NCBI GenBank assembly: GCA_044220725.1
Contig: JBGAQN010000004.1
Coordinates: 1-64,000, forward strand
Origin: Phosphoribacter sp044220725
Lineage (GTDB): Bacteria > Actinomycetota > Actinomycetes > Actinomycetales > Dermatophilaceae
Length of the DNA: 64,000 bases
Direction: 5' to 3'
Below, piece by piece: positions 52,703-61,316 of the stretch (within the stretch, counting starts at the first letter, position 1; the number at the start of each line of letters is the position of its first letter). Below the pieces are notes generated by a model. That model did no database searches and was not told the origin of the DNA. It was given only the letters and a program-made list of their open reading frames with translations. The translations under genes and the position numbers were made by a program.

Positions 52703-54640
52703 ATGGGGATACTCGTCTCGCTGGAGCGCGTCACCGTCGTCCACGGGGTCGCTCACGTCCTGGACGCTCTCACGGGCGGGGTCCTGGCCGGCCAGCGGAT
52801 CGGCGTCATCGGGCGCAACGGCGGCGGCAAGTCCACCCTCCTGCGGGTGCTGGCCGGGACCCAGCAGCCGGACAGCGGCCGGCTCGTCCAGGTCGGTGGG
52901 CTCACTGTCGGCCTGCTCGCTCAGCAGGATCGCCTGGACCCGACGGCGACCGTGCGGGAGGCCGTCGTGGGCCACAGCCCGGAGCATGAGTGGGCGGGCG
53001 ATCCGCGGGTCCGTACGGTCCTCGAGGGGCTGCTCGGCGGTGTCGGTATGCCCTCAGTTGGCGGTCCCGACGCTCTGGTCGGCCCGCTGTCAGGTGGCGA
53101 ACGGCGGCGCCTGGCCCTGGCTGCGCTGTTGGTCGCCGACCCTGACCTCCTGCTCCTTGACGAGCCGACCAACCATTTGGACGTCGAGGGCGTCGCCTGG
53201 CTGGCCGAGCATCTGGCCACCTGTCGCACCCGCCCGGACACCGCGGTCGTCGCGGTCACCCACGACCGCTGGTTCCTCGACGCGATGGCGACCATCACCT
53301 GGGAGGTCGAGGACGGATCGGTGCACTCCTACGAGGGCGGCTACGCGGCATACGTGCTGGCCAAGGCCGAGCGGTCCCGGGTTGCGGCAGTGACCGCGGA
53401 ACGACGGGACAACCTGCTGCGCAAGGAACTGGCCTGGCTGCGCCGGGGGGCACCCGCGCGCACGAGCAAGCCGAAATTCCGCATCGACGCGGCCAACGCC
53501 CTCATCGAAAACGAGCCGCCCCCGCGCGACGGCGTCGAGCTGGTCAGGTTCGCCACGCGACGGCTGGGCAAGGACGTCATCGACCTGCTCGATGCGACCG
53601 TGCGTTTCGGCGAGCGGACCCTGCTCGACCGGGTGACCTGGCGGCTCGCGCCGGGGGAGCGGGTCGGCATCGTCGGAATCAACGGAGCGGGTAAATCGAC
53701 TCTGCTGCAAGCGATCTCCGGTGAGGTTGGCCTGTCGGCGGGCAAGCGCAAAGTGGGCAAGACCGTGTCCCTCGCCCATCTCACCCAGGAGGTGCGCGAG
53801 CTGGACGAGCTCGCGGCATACCGGGTCATCGAGGCGATCGAGGTGGTCCGGCGCTCGATCACCCTCGGCGACAAGGAAGTCACCGCGAGCCAGTTGGCCA
53901 CGCGGCTGGGGTTCACCGGCCAGCGGCAGCAGACCCGGGTCGGCGACTTGTCCGGCGGGGAACGGCGGCGCTTGCAGGTCCTGCGGCTGCTCATGGCCGA
54001 GCCCAACGTCCTGCTGCTCGACGAACCGACGAACGACCTGGACATCGAGACGCTCACCTCGTTGGAAGACGTCCTCGACGGCTGGGCGGGGACGCTGCTC
54101 GTCGTCTCACACGACCGCTACCTGTTGGAACGGGTCTGTGATCGGCAGGTCGCGCTGCTCGGCGATGGCCGAGTGCGTGACCTGCCCGGCGGAGTCGAGC
54201 AGTACCTCACCCTGCGTGCGGCTCTACCCGCTACGGGGTATGCCGCCTGGCTCACCCCCGCGCGCACGGGAACCGGGCCGACCGGTGGGCCGCCGAGGAC
54301 TTCCGCGGGCCCGACCCAGGTCGAGATCCGCGAGGCTCGCAAGGAGATGGCGCGCGTCGAACGCGCCCTGGCCCGGCTGACCGAGCGCGAGGAGCGGATT
54401 CACGCAGATATGGCGGCCCGCGCCACCGACCATGTCGAGGTGCTGCGGCTCAATGCCGACCTGTGGGCGTCGACCGTCTCCCGGCCCGCGGGGGTCAGCC
54501 GGACGCGCACGCCGCGACGGTCCCCGGGATCGGGCTTGCGGCGCACCAAACCCCGTTGCTCGAGGCGATCGACCCGATTGGTCATCGTTCCCGACGTGAC
54601 GAGGGTCTCGGTGACGAGTTGGCCGGGGGAGAGTTCATAG
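52703..54640 (+). CDS. ABC-F family ATPase, C-terminus replaced by antisense MarR sequence
   Basis: A soluble twin-ATPase of the ABC-F type (ribosome-associated translation factor or antibiotic protection). The first NBD has Walker A GRNGGGKST, signature LSGGERRR and Walker B LLLDEPTNHLD. The second has GINGAGKST, LSGGERRRLQVL and LLLDEPTNDLD. The C-terminal coiled coil (EIREARKEMARVERALARLTEREERIHADMA) runs into DHVEVLRLNADL. There, at about base 54463, similarity to the family stops. The last ~58 residues, to 54640, are merely the complement of the MarR gene. About 20 native residues seem lost. The core ATPase should still fold. Confidence 0.85.
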   Translation: MGILVSLERVTVVHGVAHVLDALTGGVLAGQRIGVIGRNGGGKSTLLRVLAGTQQPDSGRLVQVGGLTVGLLAQQDRLDPTATVREAVVGHSPEHEWAGDPRVRTVLEGLLGGVGMPSVGGPDALVGPLSGGERRRLALAALLVADPDLLLLDEPTNHLDVEGVAWLAEHLATCRTRPDTAVVAVTHDRWFLDAMATITWEVEDGSVHSYEGGYAAYVLAKAERSRVAAVTAERRDNLLRKELAWLRRGAPARTSKPKFRIDAANALIENEPPPRDGVELVRFATRRLGKDVIDLLDATVRFGERTLLDRVTWRLAPGERVGIVGINGAGKSTLLQAISGEVGLSAGKRKVGKTVSLAHLTQEVRELDELAAYRVIEAIEVVRRSITLGDKEVTASQLATRLGFTGQRQQTRVGDLSGGERRRLQVLRLLMAEPNVLLLDEPTNDLDIETLTSLEDVLDGWAGTLLVVSHDRYLLERVCDRQVALLGDGRVRDLPGGVEQYLTLRAALPATGYAAWLTPARTGTGPTGGPPRTSAGPTQVEIREARKEMARVERALARLTEREERIHADMAARATDHVEVLRLNADLWASTVSRPAGVSRTRTPRRSPGSGLRRTKPRCSRRSTRLVIVPDVTRVSVTSWPGESS

Positions 54641-54870
54641 GGTCGCCCGGCCCGCCGCAACGCGGACAGGACGTCGAACTCCCAGCTTTCTAGCTGATGC
54701 CGGGCGAAGGCGGCCCCACGGGCCAGGTCCAGGCGCCGGGCCAGTCGGGTGATCCGGGACAGCACCTGGAGTGGTTCGACGTCCAGCAGGGGCAGTTCGC
54801 GGCGCCACGCGGCGACGATCCGGTCGACATCATCCGGCGGCCACGCGGCTCGCGTCCTCGCCTCACCCAC
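54400..54870 (-). CDS. MarR-family regulator, truncated at its C-terminus
   Basis: A winged-helix repressor of ~156 residues as read. DVDRIVAAWRRELPLLDVEPLQVLSRITRLARRLDLA, the DNA-binding segment PYELSPGQLVTETLVTSGTMTNRVDRLEQRGLVRR and the wing PDPGDRRGVRVRLTPAGRETVD are normal. After VDA (about base 54466) the dimerisation helices are missing. The rest, HRSALSRSTSTWSV..., is the complement of ABC-F codons. About 35 native residues are lost, so dimerisation may be impaired. It is convergent with, and overlaps, the ABC-F gene by 241 bases. Confidence 0.8.
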   Translation of the reverse strand: MGEARTRAAWPPDDVDRIVAAWRRELPLLDVEPLQVLSRITRLARRLDLARGAAFARHQLESWEFDVLSALRRAGRPYELSPGQLVTETLVTSGTMTNRVDRLEQRGLVRRKPDPGDRRGVRVRLTPAGRETVDAHRSALSRSTSTWSVARAAISA

Positions 54871-54890
54871 ACCACCAATGTATCCATGGC

Positions 54891-54905
54891 GTCAAGAGTC
54901 TTGAC
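54891..54905. promoter_or_regulatory. Perfect palindrome, likely MarR operator
   Basis: GTCAAGA-G-TCTTGAC, a perfect inverted repeat with one central base, lies 20 bases upstream of the MarR start and about 95 bases upstream of the sigma-factor gene. MarR proteins bind such 15-18-bp palindromes. It could control both divergent genes. Confidence 0.6.
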
Positions 54906-54999
54906 TTCGAGAAACCCAAAACTTCCGTCAGAACGCCTGTCATAGGCACAATGGTCCTGCGTCTGTCAGAGGAAGAAGTCTCGCGAGGAGGGAGGGGTC

Positions 55000-57012
55000 A
55001 TGTCCGCGCCAGCCGTTGTCTGGGGTCAGTCGTACGTCGACGCTGATGACACCACCCTGCTCGGGCTGGTGCGTGCAGGGGACGCGGACGCCTACGGCGA
55101 GTTGTGGCGTCGCCATCTGCCCGCCGCGTATGCCGTGGCCCACCGCCACCGCGGCCGCACCTCGGCCGAGGATGTCGTGGCCGCAGCGAGCCTTCGGGTC
55201 TACGACCTCATTCGGGTCGGCAAGGGCCCACTGACCAACTTCCGGTCCTACTTCCTGTCGGCAGTGCGGACCATCGCCGTCGACCATGCCCGTGGTGATC
55301 TTCGAGTCGTGCCGACCGAGGACGCCGGTCTTGAGGCAGCAGCTCCGGCAACGGCGGCATACGACCCCAGCGCGAGTGTCGACCATGCCTTGGTGCGGGT
55401 CGCGTTCGCGCGCCTGGCCGAGCGTGACCAGCAGATCCTGTGGCGCACGGCGGTCGAGGGCACGACGCCCGCGGCCGTGGCCGACTCGATGGGAATGACG
55501 GCCAACGGGGTCAGCGTGGTGGCCCTGCGGGCCCGCGACAGCCTGCGCATGAAATACCTCGACGCGCACGCCGACCGGGCCATCAGCCGGGCCGAGGACG
55601 AAGAATGCCGCTGGGTGCTCTCCCAGATGGGTCGCTTCGTGCGCGGCAAGCTCCCGGTCCGCCAGCGAGCGCGGGTCGATGAACACATCCGGTCCTGCCG
55701 CCACGCTCAGGGCCTGGCCTACGAGATGGCAGAGGTCAGCCGGGCCCTGCCAGCGGTCATGGTGCCGCTCATCTTCCTGGCTGGCTCGTCTGTCGTTGGC
55801 GCCTTGTCTGGCGCTGCCGGGGCGGCCACGGCCACGTCGGTCACCGCGGGTGGCCCGCGCGAGGAGGGCAAGGCAGCGGCAGCGGCCGCCCTCGTCGCCA
55901 ATGTCGGGACCAAGGTGGCCGCGCTCGGTGTGGCGGCGGCCTTGGCCACCGGTTACGCCGGCGGTTTGGGCGTGGGTCGCGCTGGCGTGACGGGTGGGTT
56001 GACCGCCGTGTCGAGTGCGCAAGCCGACGGTGGGTCACCTGCTGGGGCGGGCGGTGCGCCACGTGCCGCAGCGGCTGGGACCGATGCCCCGCCAGCCGTT
56101 GTCCCACCAGCCGTTGTAGCCGAGCCGGTCAACCCAATTGCCCCGACTGCGGTCGCCGAGCCCACGGCCGCCCCGTCGCGCACGGCCGTGCCAGTCGTCC
56201 CGCCGAGCACGCCGAAGCCGACGCCCGCACCGACCTCTAGCTCGTCCAGTTCGACGACTGCATCGACATCGACGACGGCGTCCTCGTCCTCGAGTTCATC
56301 GAGCTCGTCGAGTTCGACGACCGCGTCGTCGTCTTCGTCGTCGAGTTCATTGAGCTCGTCCAGTTCTAGCTCGTCGACCTCGTCCAGTTCGTCGTCCAGT
56401 TCGAGTTCGGCCTCGAGCTCATCGTCGTCGTCCAGTTCCTCATCGTCGAGTTCCTCGTCGACGACAACGGCGCCTGCCCAGCCCCTCACCGCTCCACTCA
56501 CGGCAGCGGCCGACCAGGTCTTCATCGTTGCGGTGAGCGTGCCCTCCGAGGGGACCTCGACCGTCGTCATCAAGTCGGTTCCGGCGGGTCAAGTCGACCT
56601 CACCGTCGAGCCGGTCGTGGATGCTCAGGCTGCCGCGAGTTGGGCCTGCGCACCCCAGGGCGCCTCGATCGTCTGCACGGGCACGGGACCGGTCGGGCTC
56701 TCGATCCTCGCGGTGTTCGCCAAGTCCGGTCAGGGTGCCGGCGGCAATGATCCAAGCGCGGTCTCCTTCGAATTGACGACCCCAGACGGCACCGTGATGA
56801 CGGCCGAGGTCGCCATCACCGTCGCCTCGACGACAACGTCGAGCACGACGACCCCCGCGACCTCGTCGACCTCATCGACCCCCGCCGATACGACGACCCC
56901 TGAGACTGGGCCGTCCACTGCCATGGCTCCCATCCAGTGGCCGGAGATGATTCTGGCTCTCGGCCCCACCGGGGCCGTCTGGGCAACCTGGACCGATCAG
57001 TATTTCGGCTGA
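55000..57012 (+). CDS. ECF sigma factor fused to a membrane-spanning, Ser-rich extracytoplasmic module
   Basis: A 670-residue single-chain sigma factor. Sigma-2 is at residues ~15-95 (DADAYGELWRRHLPAAYAVAH, FRSYFLSAVRTIAVDHAR) and sigma-4 at ~120-190 (LAERDQQILWRTAVEGTTPAAVADSMGMTANGV). A zinc-finger-like anti-sigma segment follows (ECRWVLSQM, VDEHIRSCRH), then hydrophobic segments (AVMVPLIFLAGSSVVGAL; VGTKVAALGVAAALATGYAGG). A Pro/Ala linker, about 80 residues of almost pure Ser/Thr (bases ~56236-56466) and a C-terminal beta-type domain (VFIVAVSVPSEGTSTVVIKS) complete it. The HxxxC site lacks the usual second Cys. ATG 55000 follows GAGGAGGGAGG. It probably senses envelope signals without a separate anti-sigma factor. 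Confidence 0.85.
   Translation: MSAPAVVWGQSYVDADDTTLLGLVRAGDADAYGELWRRHLPAAYAVAHRHRGRTSAEDVVAAASLRVYDLIRVGKGPLTNFRSYFLSAVRTIAVDHARGDLRVVPTEDAGLEAAAPATAAYDPSASVDHALVRVAFARLAERDQQILWRTAVEGTTPAAVADSMGMTANGVSVVALRARDSLRMKYLDAHADRAISRAEDEECRWVLSQMGRFVRGKLPVRQRARVDEHIRSCRHAQGLAYEMAEVSRALPAVMVPLIFLAGSSVVGALSGAAGAATATSVTAGGPREEGKAAAAAALVANVGTKVAALGVAAALATGYAGGLGVGRAGVTGGLTAVSSAQADGGSPAGAGGAPRAAAAGTDAPPAVVPPAVVAEPVNPIAPTAVAEPTAAPSRTAVPVVPPSTPKPTPAPTSSSSSSTTASTSTTASSSSSSSSSSSSTTASSSSSSSSLSSSSSSSSTSSSSSSSSSSASSSSSSSSSSSSSSSSTTTAPAQPLTAPLTAAADQVFIVAVSVPSEGTSTVVIKSVPAGQVDLTVEPVVDAQAAASWACAPQGASIVCTGTGPVGLSILAVFAKSGQGAGGNDPSAVSFELTTPDGTVMTAEVAITVASTTTSSTTTPATSSTSSTPADTTTPETGPSTAMAPIQWPEMILALGPTGAVWATWTDQYFG
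56236..56466 (+). repeat. Poly-serine coding tract
   Basis: Degenerate tandem trinucleotide DNA coding almost only Ser with a few Thr/Ala, mixing TCG, AGT, AGC and TCC codons (recurring unit about TCGTCGAGT). It is inside the ECF sigma gene and probably length-variable by slippage in multiples of three. Confidence 0.85.
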
Positions 57013-57034
57013 TCGACGACCAAGCCGGTCGGGG

Positions 57035-57682
57035 TCAGCGGCCCGGGGTCGTGCGCAGTGTCGGCTTGTTCTCCAAGGCGATGAGGCCGTTCCAGGCCAG
57101 GTTGACCAAGTGGGCGGCCACGTCGGCCTTCTTGAAGCGCCGGTGTTCTAGCCACCACTGACCGGTCAAGGCCACCATCCCCACAAGCATCTGGGCATAA
57201 ATTGGGGCTGCCTTCGGGTCGAGCTTGCGGCGGGAGAACTCGGCCGCAAGGATCGCTTCGACCTGGGTGGCGATGTCGCCGATGAGGCTGGCGAACGAAC
57301 CCGTTGACTGGCCCGCAGGAGAGTCTCGCACGAGGATCCGAAAGCCGTCGGTCGAGCCTTCGACGTAGTCCAGCAACGCAAGCGCCGCCGACTCGACGAC
57401 CGCACGCGTCGGGCCGGGAGTCTCGAGGGCGGAGGTGACCGCCTGCAGGAGGGCAGCCATCTCGCGGTCGACGACGACGGCATACAGGCCCTCTTTGCCG
57501 CCGAAGTGCTCGTAGACGACGGGCTTGCTCACGCCCGCCTTCGCGGCGATCTCCTCGACGGTGGCGGCCTCGAAACCCTTGGCGGCGAACACCGCTCGGC
57601 CCACGTCGACGAGTTGCTCGCGCCGCTCCTTGCCGGTCATCCGGGCGCGGCGGCTGGGGGGCGCGTTCTCGCGTGGGCTCAC
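57035..57682 (-). CDS. TetR-family transcriptional regulator
   Basis: A ~215-residue repressor. The DNA-binding domain is GKERREQLVDVGRAVFAAKGFEAATVEEIAAKAGVSKPVVYEHFGGKEGLYAVVVDRE, a near-consensus TetR helix-turn-helix. The C-terminal ligand/dimer domain contains FRILVRDSPAGQSTGSFASLIGDIA and MLVGMVALTGQWWLEHRRF. The ligand and targets are unknown. GTG 57682 follows a CACAAT -10-like box by 6 bases, suggesting a leaderless mRNA. Confidence 0.92.
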   Translation of the reverse strand: MSPRENAPPSRRARMTGKERREQLVDVGRAVFAAKGFEAATVEEIAAKAGVSKPVVYEHFGGKEGLYAVVVDREMAALLQAVTSALETPGPTRAVVESAALALLDYVEGSTDGFRILVRDSPAGQSTGSFASLIGDIATQVEAILAAEFSRRKLDPKAAPIYAQMLVGMVALTGQWWLEHRRFKKADVAAHLVNLAWNGLIALENKPTLRTTPGR

Positions 57683-57749
57683 GGGGCCATTGTGCCCGCT
57701 GGTATGCCGTGCGCTCGCCTCCCGCGCGGCAGGTAACCTAGGGCGGCGA

Positions 57750-57828
57750 TCCCCGGTTGGTCTGCTGGCAGGGCCCGCCTGACTTTGAATCAGGATTAGC
57801 GACGCTGGTTCGATTCCAGCCCGGGGAG
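57750..57828 (+). tRNA. tRNA-Gln (anticodon TTG)
   Basis: Acceptor TCCCCGG/CCGGGGA, anticodon stem CCTGA/TCAGG with loop CTTTGAA, T arm GCTGG TTCGATT CCAGC, discriminator G as in bacterial tRNA-Gln. The D region and a variable loop of about 9 bases (ATTAGCGAC) are longer than usual, giving 79 bases. CCA is not encoded. Confidence 0.85.
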
Positions 57829-57871
57829 CAAGGCCGCACGTGGCGGAAGCTCAATGAGTTTCCCCGTGCGG

Positions 57872-58546
57872 TCAATCGCAGGGGTGCGGGTTGTGCACGA
57901 TCGACTCGACCGAGGTGTTGGCCTTGTCCAGCGACCACCACGTGTCGTTCTGCTCAAGGATGTCGCCGTAGGCGAACACATGCGAGTCGTCGACAGTCTC
58001 GCTGGTCAGCGCTTTGGCCAGCTGAGTGCGGCTCATCCCGATGCTCGTCCCGAACGGCAGGGTCACCGGGACCGGCGTCGCCTTTCCGACGACCGACCAG
58101 GAGTCGATCTTGAGGGCCTCGCCAGGACCCGCCTCACCATATGCCGAGATGTCACCCCACCTGAGGACGATCGAGGTGCGTCCGGGTCCGGCCAACTCAC
58201 ACCCTTGGCCCTCGACCTTCTTGGTGGGGTCGCCGAGAAGGGGCTTGGCCGCGGCGAGGACCGCGGACGGGGTAGCCGGCAGCTTGAGCCCGCCGAACGA
58301 ACCCAGACCGAGCGCGAACACTCTGGGAGCTGGGGGCGTGGTCGCCGTGGCGCTGGCGGTGGGCTTGGCGCTGGACGTTGCTGTCGGCTTCGCCGCTGCG
58401 GTCGAGGCTGCGCTGGGAGCCGGCGGGTTGACCGTGACCGTGACGGTGCCCGGGGCTTGCGCGGCCCCACCTGTGCACCCGGCGAGGGCGAGCGGCAGAC
58501 CGACGATGCCAAGGGCAGTGGCTGCCCAGATGCCCCGTAACCTCAT
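57872..58546 (-). CDS. Putative lipoprotein of unknown function
   Basis: A 224-residue exported protein: signal peptide MRLRGIWAATALGIVGLPLALAGC with lipobox LAGC, then a Pro/Ala/Thr/Ser-rich linker (to about residue 75), then a compact domain (GGLKLPATPSAVLAAAKPLLGDPTKK, CELAGPGRTSIVLRWGDISAYGE, LPFGTSIGMSRTQLAKAL) with two Cys that may pair. No family is recognised. A surface location is inferred from the lipobox. Confidence 0.82.
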   Translation of the reverse strand: MRLRGIWAATALGIVGLPLALAGCTGGAAQAPGTVTVTVNPPAPSAASTAAAKPTATSSAKPTASATATTPPAPRVFALGLGSFGGLKLPATPSAVLAAAKPLLGDPTKKVEGQGCELAGPGRTSIVLRWGDISAYGEAGPGEALKIDSWSVVGKATPVPVTLPFGTSIGMSRTQLAKALTSETVDDSHVFAYGDILEQNDTWWSLDKANTSVESIVHNPHPCD

Positions 58547-58617
58547 CGCCGTGACCCTTCTTCTCGCTGCCCGTCGGAGTCGAGCCTAGGACCACTGCGC
58601 CGACCTATGCTGGCGAA

Positions 58618-59790
58618 ATGGGCGAGTTGGCGGTGTCGGTCGCGCACCTGCCGACCCCATCGGTCGGGCCGGGATCGACGATTCTCACCGTCGTCGGCGA
58701 ACTGGTCGAGGCAGCGCGGGCGAACGGGCTGGACCACCGGGTGCTCATCGAGCCCTGGCGCGGGCCGGACCTGCCCCCGGATCGGGTCATCGCCACAGCG
58801 CCACCGAGTAACCGGGCGGCAACTCGCCCGGGGGCACTGCTCGACCACGCCCTCGGGCGACTTCTCGGACGGCGCCCGGTCGCTCGGGAGCTCTACCGGT
58901 CCAGCCTGCGCGGGACCAGCCTCGAGCGCGTGGGGCATGTCGTCCTGCACGACGGGTCGTTCGGCTACGGCGGCGTCGAGCACCTGCACGGCATACGACC
59001 GGACGGCACCTATTCGCTCTATTCGCACGTCGGGATGAGCCGCTCGCTGGGGTCGCGGGAACTGCGCCGGATCCTGGATCGGGTGCACCGCTGGATCCAC
59101 GTCAGCGACGCGATGGCCGACCGGATCCGGGAGCGGATCGGCGGCGATCACCCTGCGCTCGTCACCGTGCACAACGGGATCGACCCGGTTCGGTTCGCCC
59201 CGCGGCCCGGCGGGCTGGTCCTGGACCCGGTCGTCGTCTGGGTCGGCAAGGTGAGCCCCGAGAAGGGTCCCGACCGCGTTCTTGCGGCGCTGCGAACGAT
59301 GACGACGACAGACTGGACCCTTCGCGTGGTCGGCTCGGGATGGTACGGCCCGGTCGAGGCGGCCAGCCCCTTCGAGCGCGACCTTCGGGCCGCCGCCGAT
59401 GCTCTTCCCGGCACGGTCGAGTTCACCGGCTTCGTCCCGCGCGCCGAGCTGGCCGACGTGCTGCGTCGGGGGCGGGTGTTCGTCTTCCCGACGATGTTCG
59501 ACGAGCCGTTCGGGCTCGCCTTGCTCGAAGCGATGGCCTGCGGGCTCGCCTGCGTGGCGGCACCGCGCGGCGGGGTTCCCGAGTTCGCCGGAGATGCCGT
59601 CCTGTATGCCGATCCGGCCGACCCAGAGGCATTCGGGGCGGCGGTGGAACGCTTGCTCACCGACGATGCCGCCGCGCTGGACCTGGGCCAGCGCGCCCGC
59701 GAACGGGCCCTGACGCTCACCCTCGATGCCCAGTTCGACCGCTTCCGCCAGGTCCTCGCCGGATCGGTGTGGGGTCCCCGCGGCGGGTAG
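58618..59790 (+). CDS. GT4-family glycosyltransferase
   Basis: A GT-B retaining glycosyltransferase of ~390 residues: an N-terminal acceptor domain, then VTVHNGIDPVRFAPRPGG, VVWVGKVSPEKGPDRVLAAL (donor-binding start) and MFDEPFGLALLEAMACGLACVAAPRGGVPEF, the E-x7-E motif. It lies just upstream of glmU and may act on a cell-surface glycan. Donor and acceptor are unknown. TATGCT at 58606-58611 lies 6 bases before the ATG, giving a leaderless start. Confidence 0.9.
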   Translation: MGELAVSVAHLPTPSVGPGSTILTVVGELVEAARANGLDHRVLIEPWRGPDLPPDRVIATAPPSNRAATRPGALLDHALGRLLGRRPVARELYRSSLRGTSLERVGHVVLHDGSFGYGGVEHLHGIRPDGTYSLYSHVGMSRSLGSRELRRILDRVHRWIHVSDAMADRIRERIGGDHPALVTVHNGIDPVRFAPRPGGLVLDPVVVWVGKVSPEKGPDRVLAALRTMTTTDWTLRVVGSGWYGPVEAASPFERDLRAAADALPGTVEFTGFVPRAELADVLRRGRVFVFPTMFDEPFGLALLEAMACGLACVAAPRGGVPEFAGDAVLYADPADPEAFGAAVERLLTDDAAALDLGQRARERALTLTLDAQFDRFRQVLAGSVWGPRGG

Positions 59791-59801
59791 GATCGCTGAA
59801 T

Positions 59802-61316
59802 GTGACCTACACGCGCCCGACAGCGGTCATCGTCCTCGCCGCAGGCGAGGGCACCCGGATGAAGTCGGCGACGCCCAAGGTTCTGCACTCGATCGGCGGT
59901 CGCAGTCTGGTCCACCACGCGATCGCCGCCGCCCGGGGCGTCGACCCGATCCACCTGCAGGTCGTCGTCCGCCACGAGCGCGACCGGGTGGCCGCCCACA
60001 TCCAGGCGTGCGACCCCGACTGCCTCATCGCCGACCAGGACGAGGTCAAAGGCACCGGCCGGGCCGTCGAATGCGGTCTGGAGGCGCTGCCGGCCGACCT
60101 GGCCGGCACTGTCGTCGTCACTTACGGCGACGTGCCCCTGCTCACCTCCGACACCCTGCGTGAGTTGCTGCGCGCCCACGAAGCGTCGGCCGTCGGAGTC
60201 ACCGTCGTCACAGCGCAGATCGCCGACCCGACTGGCTATGGCCGGATCGTCCGAGACCCCGCCGGCGCCGTGGAAAGGATCGTCGAGCACAAGGATGCGA
60301 CCGACGCCGAGCGCGCGATCACCGAGGTCAACTCGGGCATCTACGCCTTCGACGCGGTGCTGCTGCGCGAAGCCCTGGCCGCCCTGGGCACCGACAATGC
60401 CCAGGGCGAGAAATACCTCACCGATGTCGTGGCCGTCGCCCGGGCGCGGGGGCGCGGCGCGGCGGCATACGTGCTGACGGACGTGTGGCAGACCGAGGGG
60501 GTCAACGACAAAATCCAACTCGCGACCTTGGGCGCGGAGCTCAACCGACGCACCGTGGCAGCCGCGATGCGCGATGGCGCGATCGTCCGCGACCCGGCGA
60601 CGACGTGGATCGACACGACGGTTTCGATCGGCCGCGACACGGTGATCCACCCCAACACGCAACTGCACGGGGCAACGACCGTCGGAGCGGACTGCGAGAT
60701 CGGCCCCGACACGACACTCACCGACATGGAGGTCGGCGACGGCGCGACGGTATGCCGCACGCAGGGCTCCTTGTCGGTCGTCGGCCCGGGTGCCAGCGTG
60801 GGTCCGTGGGCCTACCTGCGGCCGGGGACCGAGCTCGGGGCGGACGGGAAGATCGGGACGTTCGTCGAGACCAAGAACGCGCATATCGGTGCGGGATCGA
60901 AGGTCCCGCACCTTTCCTATGTCGGCGACGCGACGATCGGGGCGGGCACCAACATCGGCGCGGCGTCGGTCTTCGTCAACTACGACGGGGTCAGCAAGCA
61001 TCGGACCACCGTCGGAGACCACTGCCGGATGGGCAGCGACACGATGTATGTCGGGCCGCTGACGATCGGCGACGGGGTCTACTCGGGGGCTGGCAGCGTC
61101 ATCCGCCATGACGTCCCGTCAGGAGCGTTGACCCTGTCCGAGGCCCCCCAACGGATTGTCGAGGGGTGGGTCGAGGCGAACCGTCCCGACACCGATTCGG
61201 CCCGGGCCGCCGCGGCCGCACGAACGGCTGCGGCGAGCAGCGAAGCAGCGGCCAGCAGCGAAGCGGCGGCGCGGGGACGGCATACCGGCGACAAGGGTCA
61301 GGAGACGCAGCGGTGA
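59802..61316 (+). CDS. glmU: Bifunctional GlcNAc-1-P uridyltransferase / GlcN-1-P acetyltransferase
   Basis: Makes UDP-GlcNAc for peptidoglycan. The N-terminal pyrophosphorylase has VIVLAAGEGTRMKSATPKVLH, VTYGDVPLLTSDTL and GYGRIVRDPAG. The C-terminal left-handed beta-helix acetyltransferase has hexapeptide repeats and FVETKNAHIGAGSKVPHLSYVGDA and NYDGVSKHRTTVGDHC. The ~504-residue length includes an Ala/Ser-rich C-terminal tail with an AASSEAAASSEAAA repeat. TAGGAT at 59788-59793 precedes GTG 59802. The stop overlaps the prs start as GTGA. Confidence 0.96.
   Translation: MTYTRPTAVIVLAAGEGTRMKSATPKVLHSIGGRSLVHHAIAAARGVDPIHLQVVVRHERDRVAAHIQACDPDCLIADQDEVKGTGRAVECGLEALPADLAGTVVVTYGDVPLLTSDTLRELLRAHEASAVGVTVVTAQIADPTGYGRIVRDPAGAVERIVEHKDATDAERAITEVNSGIYAFDAVLLREALAALGTDNAQGEKYLTDVVAVARARGRGAAAYVLTDVWQTEGVNDKIQLATLGAELNRRTVAAAMRDGAIVRDPATTWIDTTVSIGRDTVIHPNTQLHGATTVGADCEIGPDTTLTDMEVGDGATVCRTQGSLSVVGPGASVGPWAYLRPGTELGADGKIGTFVETKNAHIGAGSKVPHLSYVGDATIGAGTNIGAASVFVNYDGVSKHRTTVGDHCRMGSDTMYVGPLTIGDGVYSGAGSVIRHDVPSGALTLSEAPQRIVEGWVEANRPDTDSARAAAAARTAAASSEAAASSEAAARGRHTGDKGQETQR

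Noticed and set aside
56236..56466. CRISPR-like array or transcriptional repeat
   Set aside because: The repeat is trinucleotide-based and in frame, coding poly-Ser; there are no spacers.
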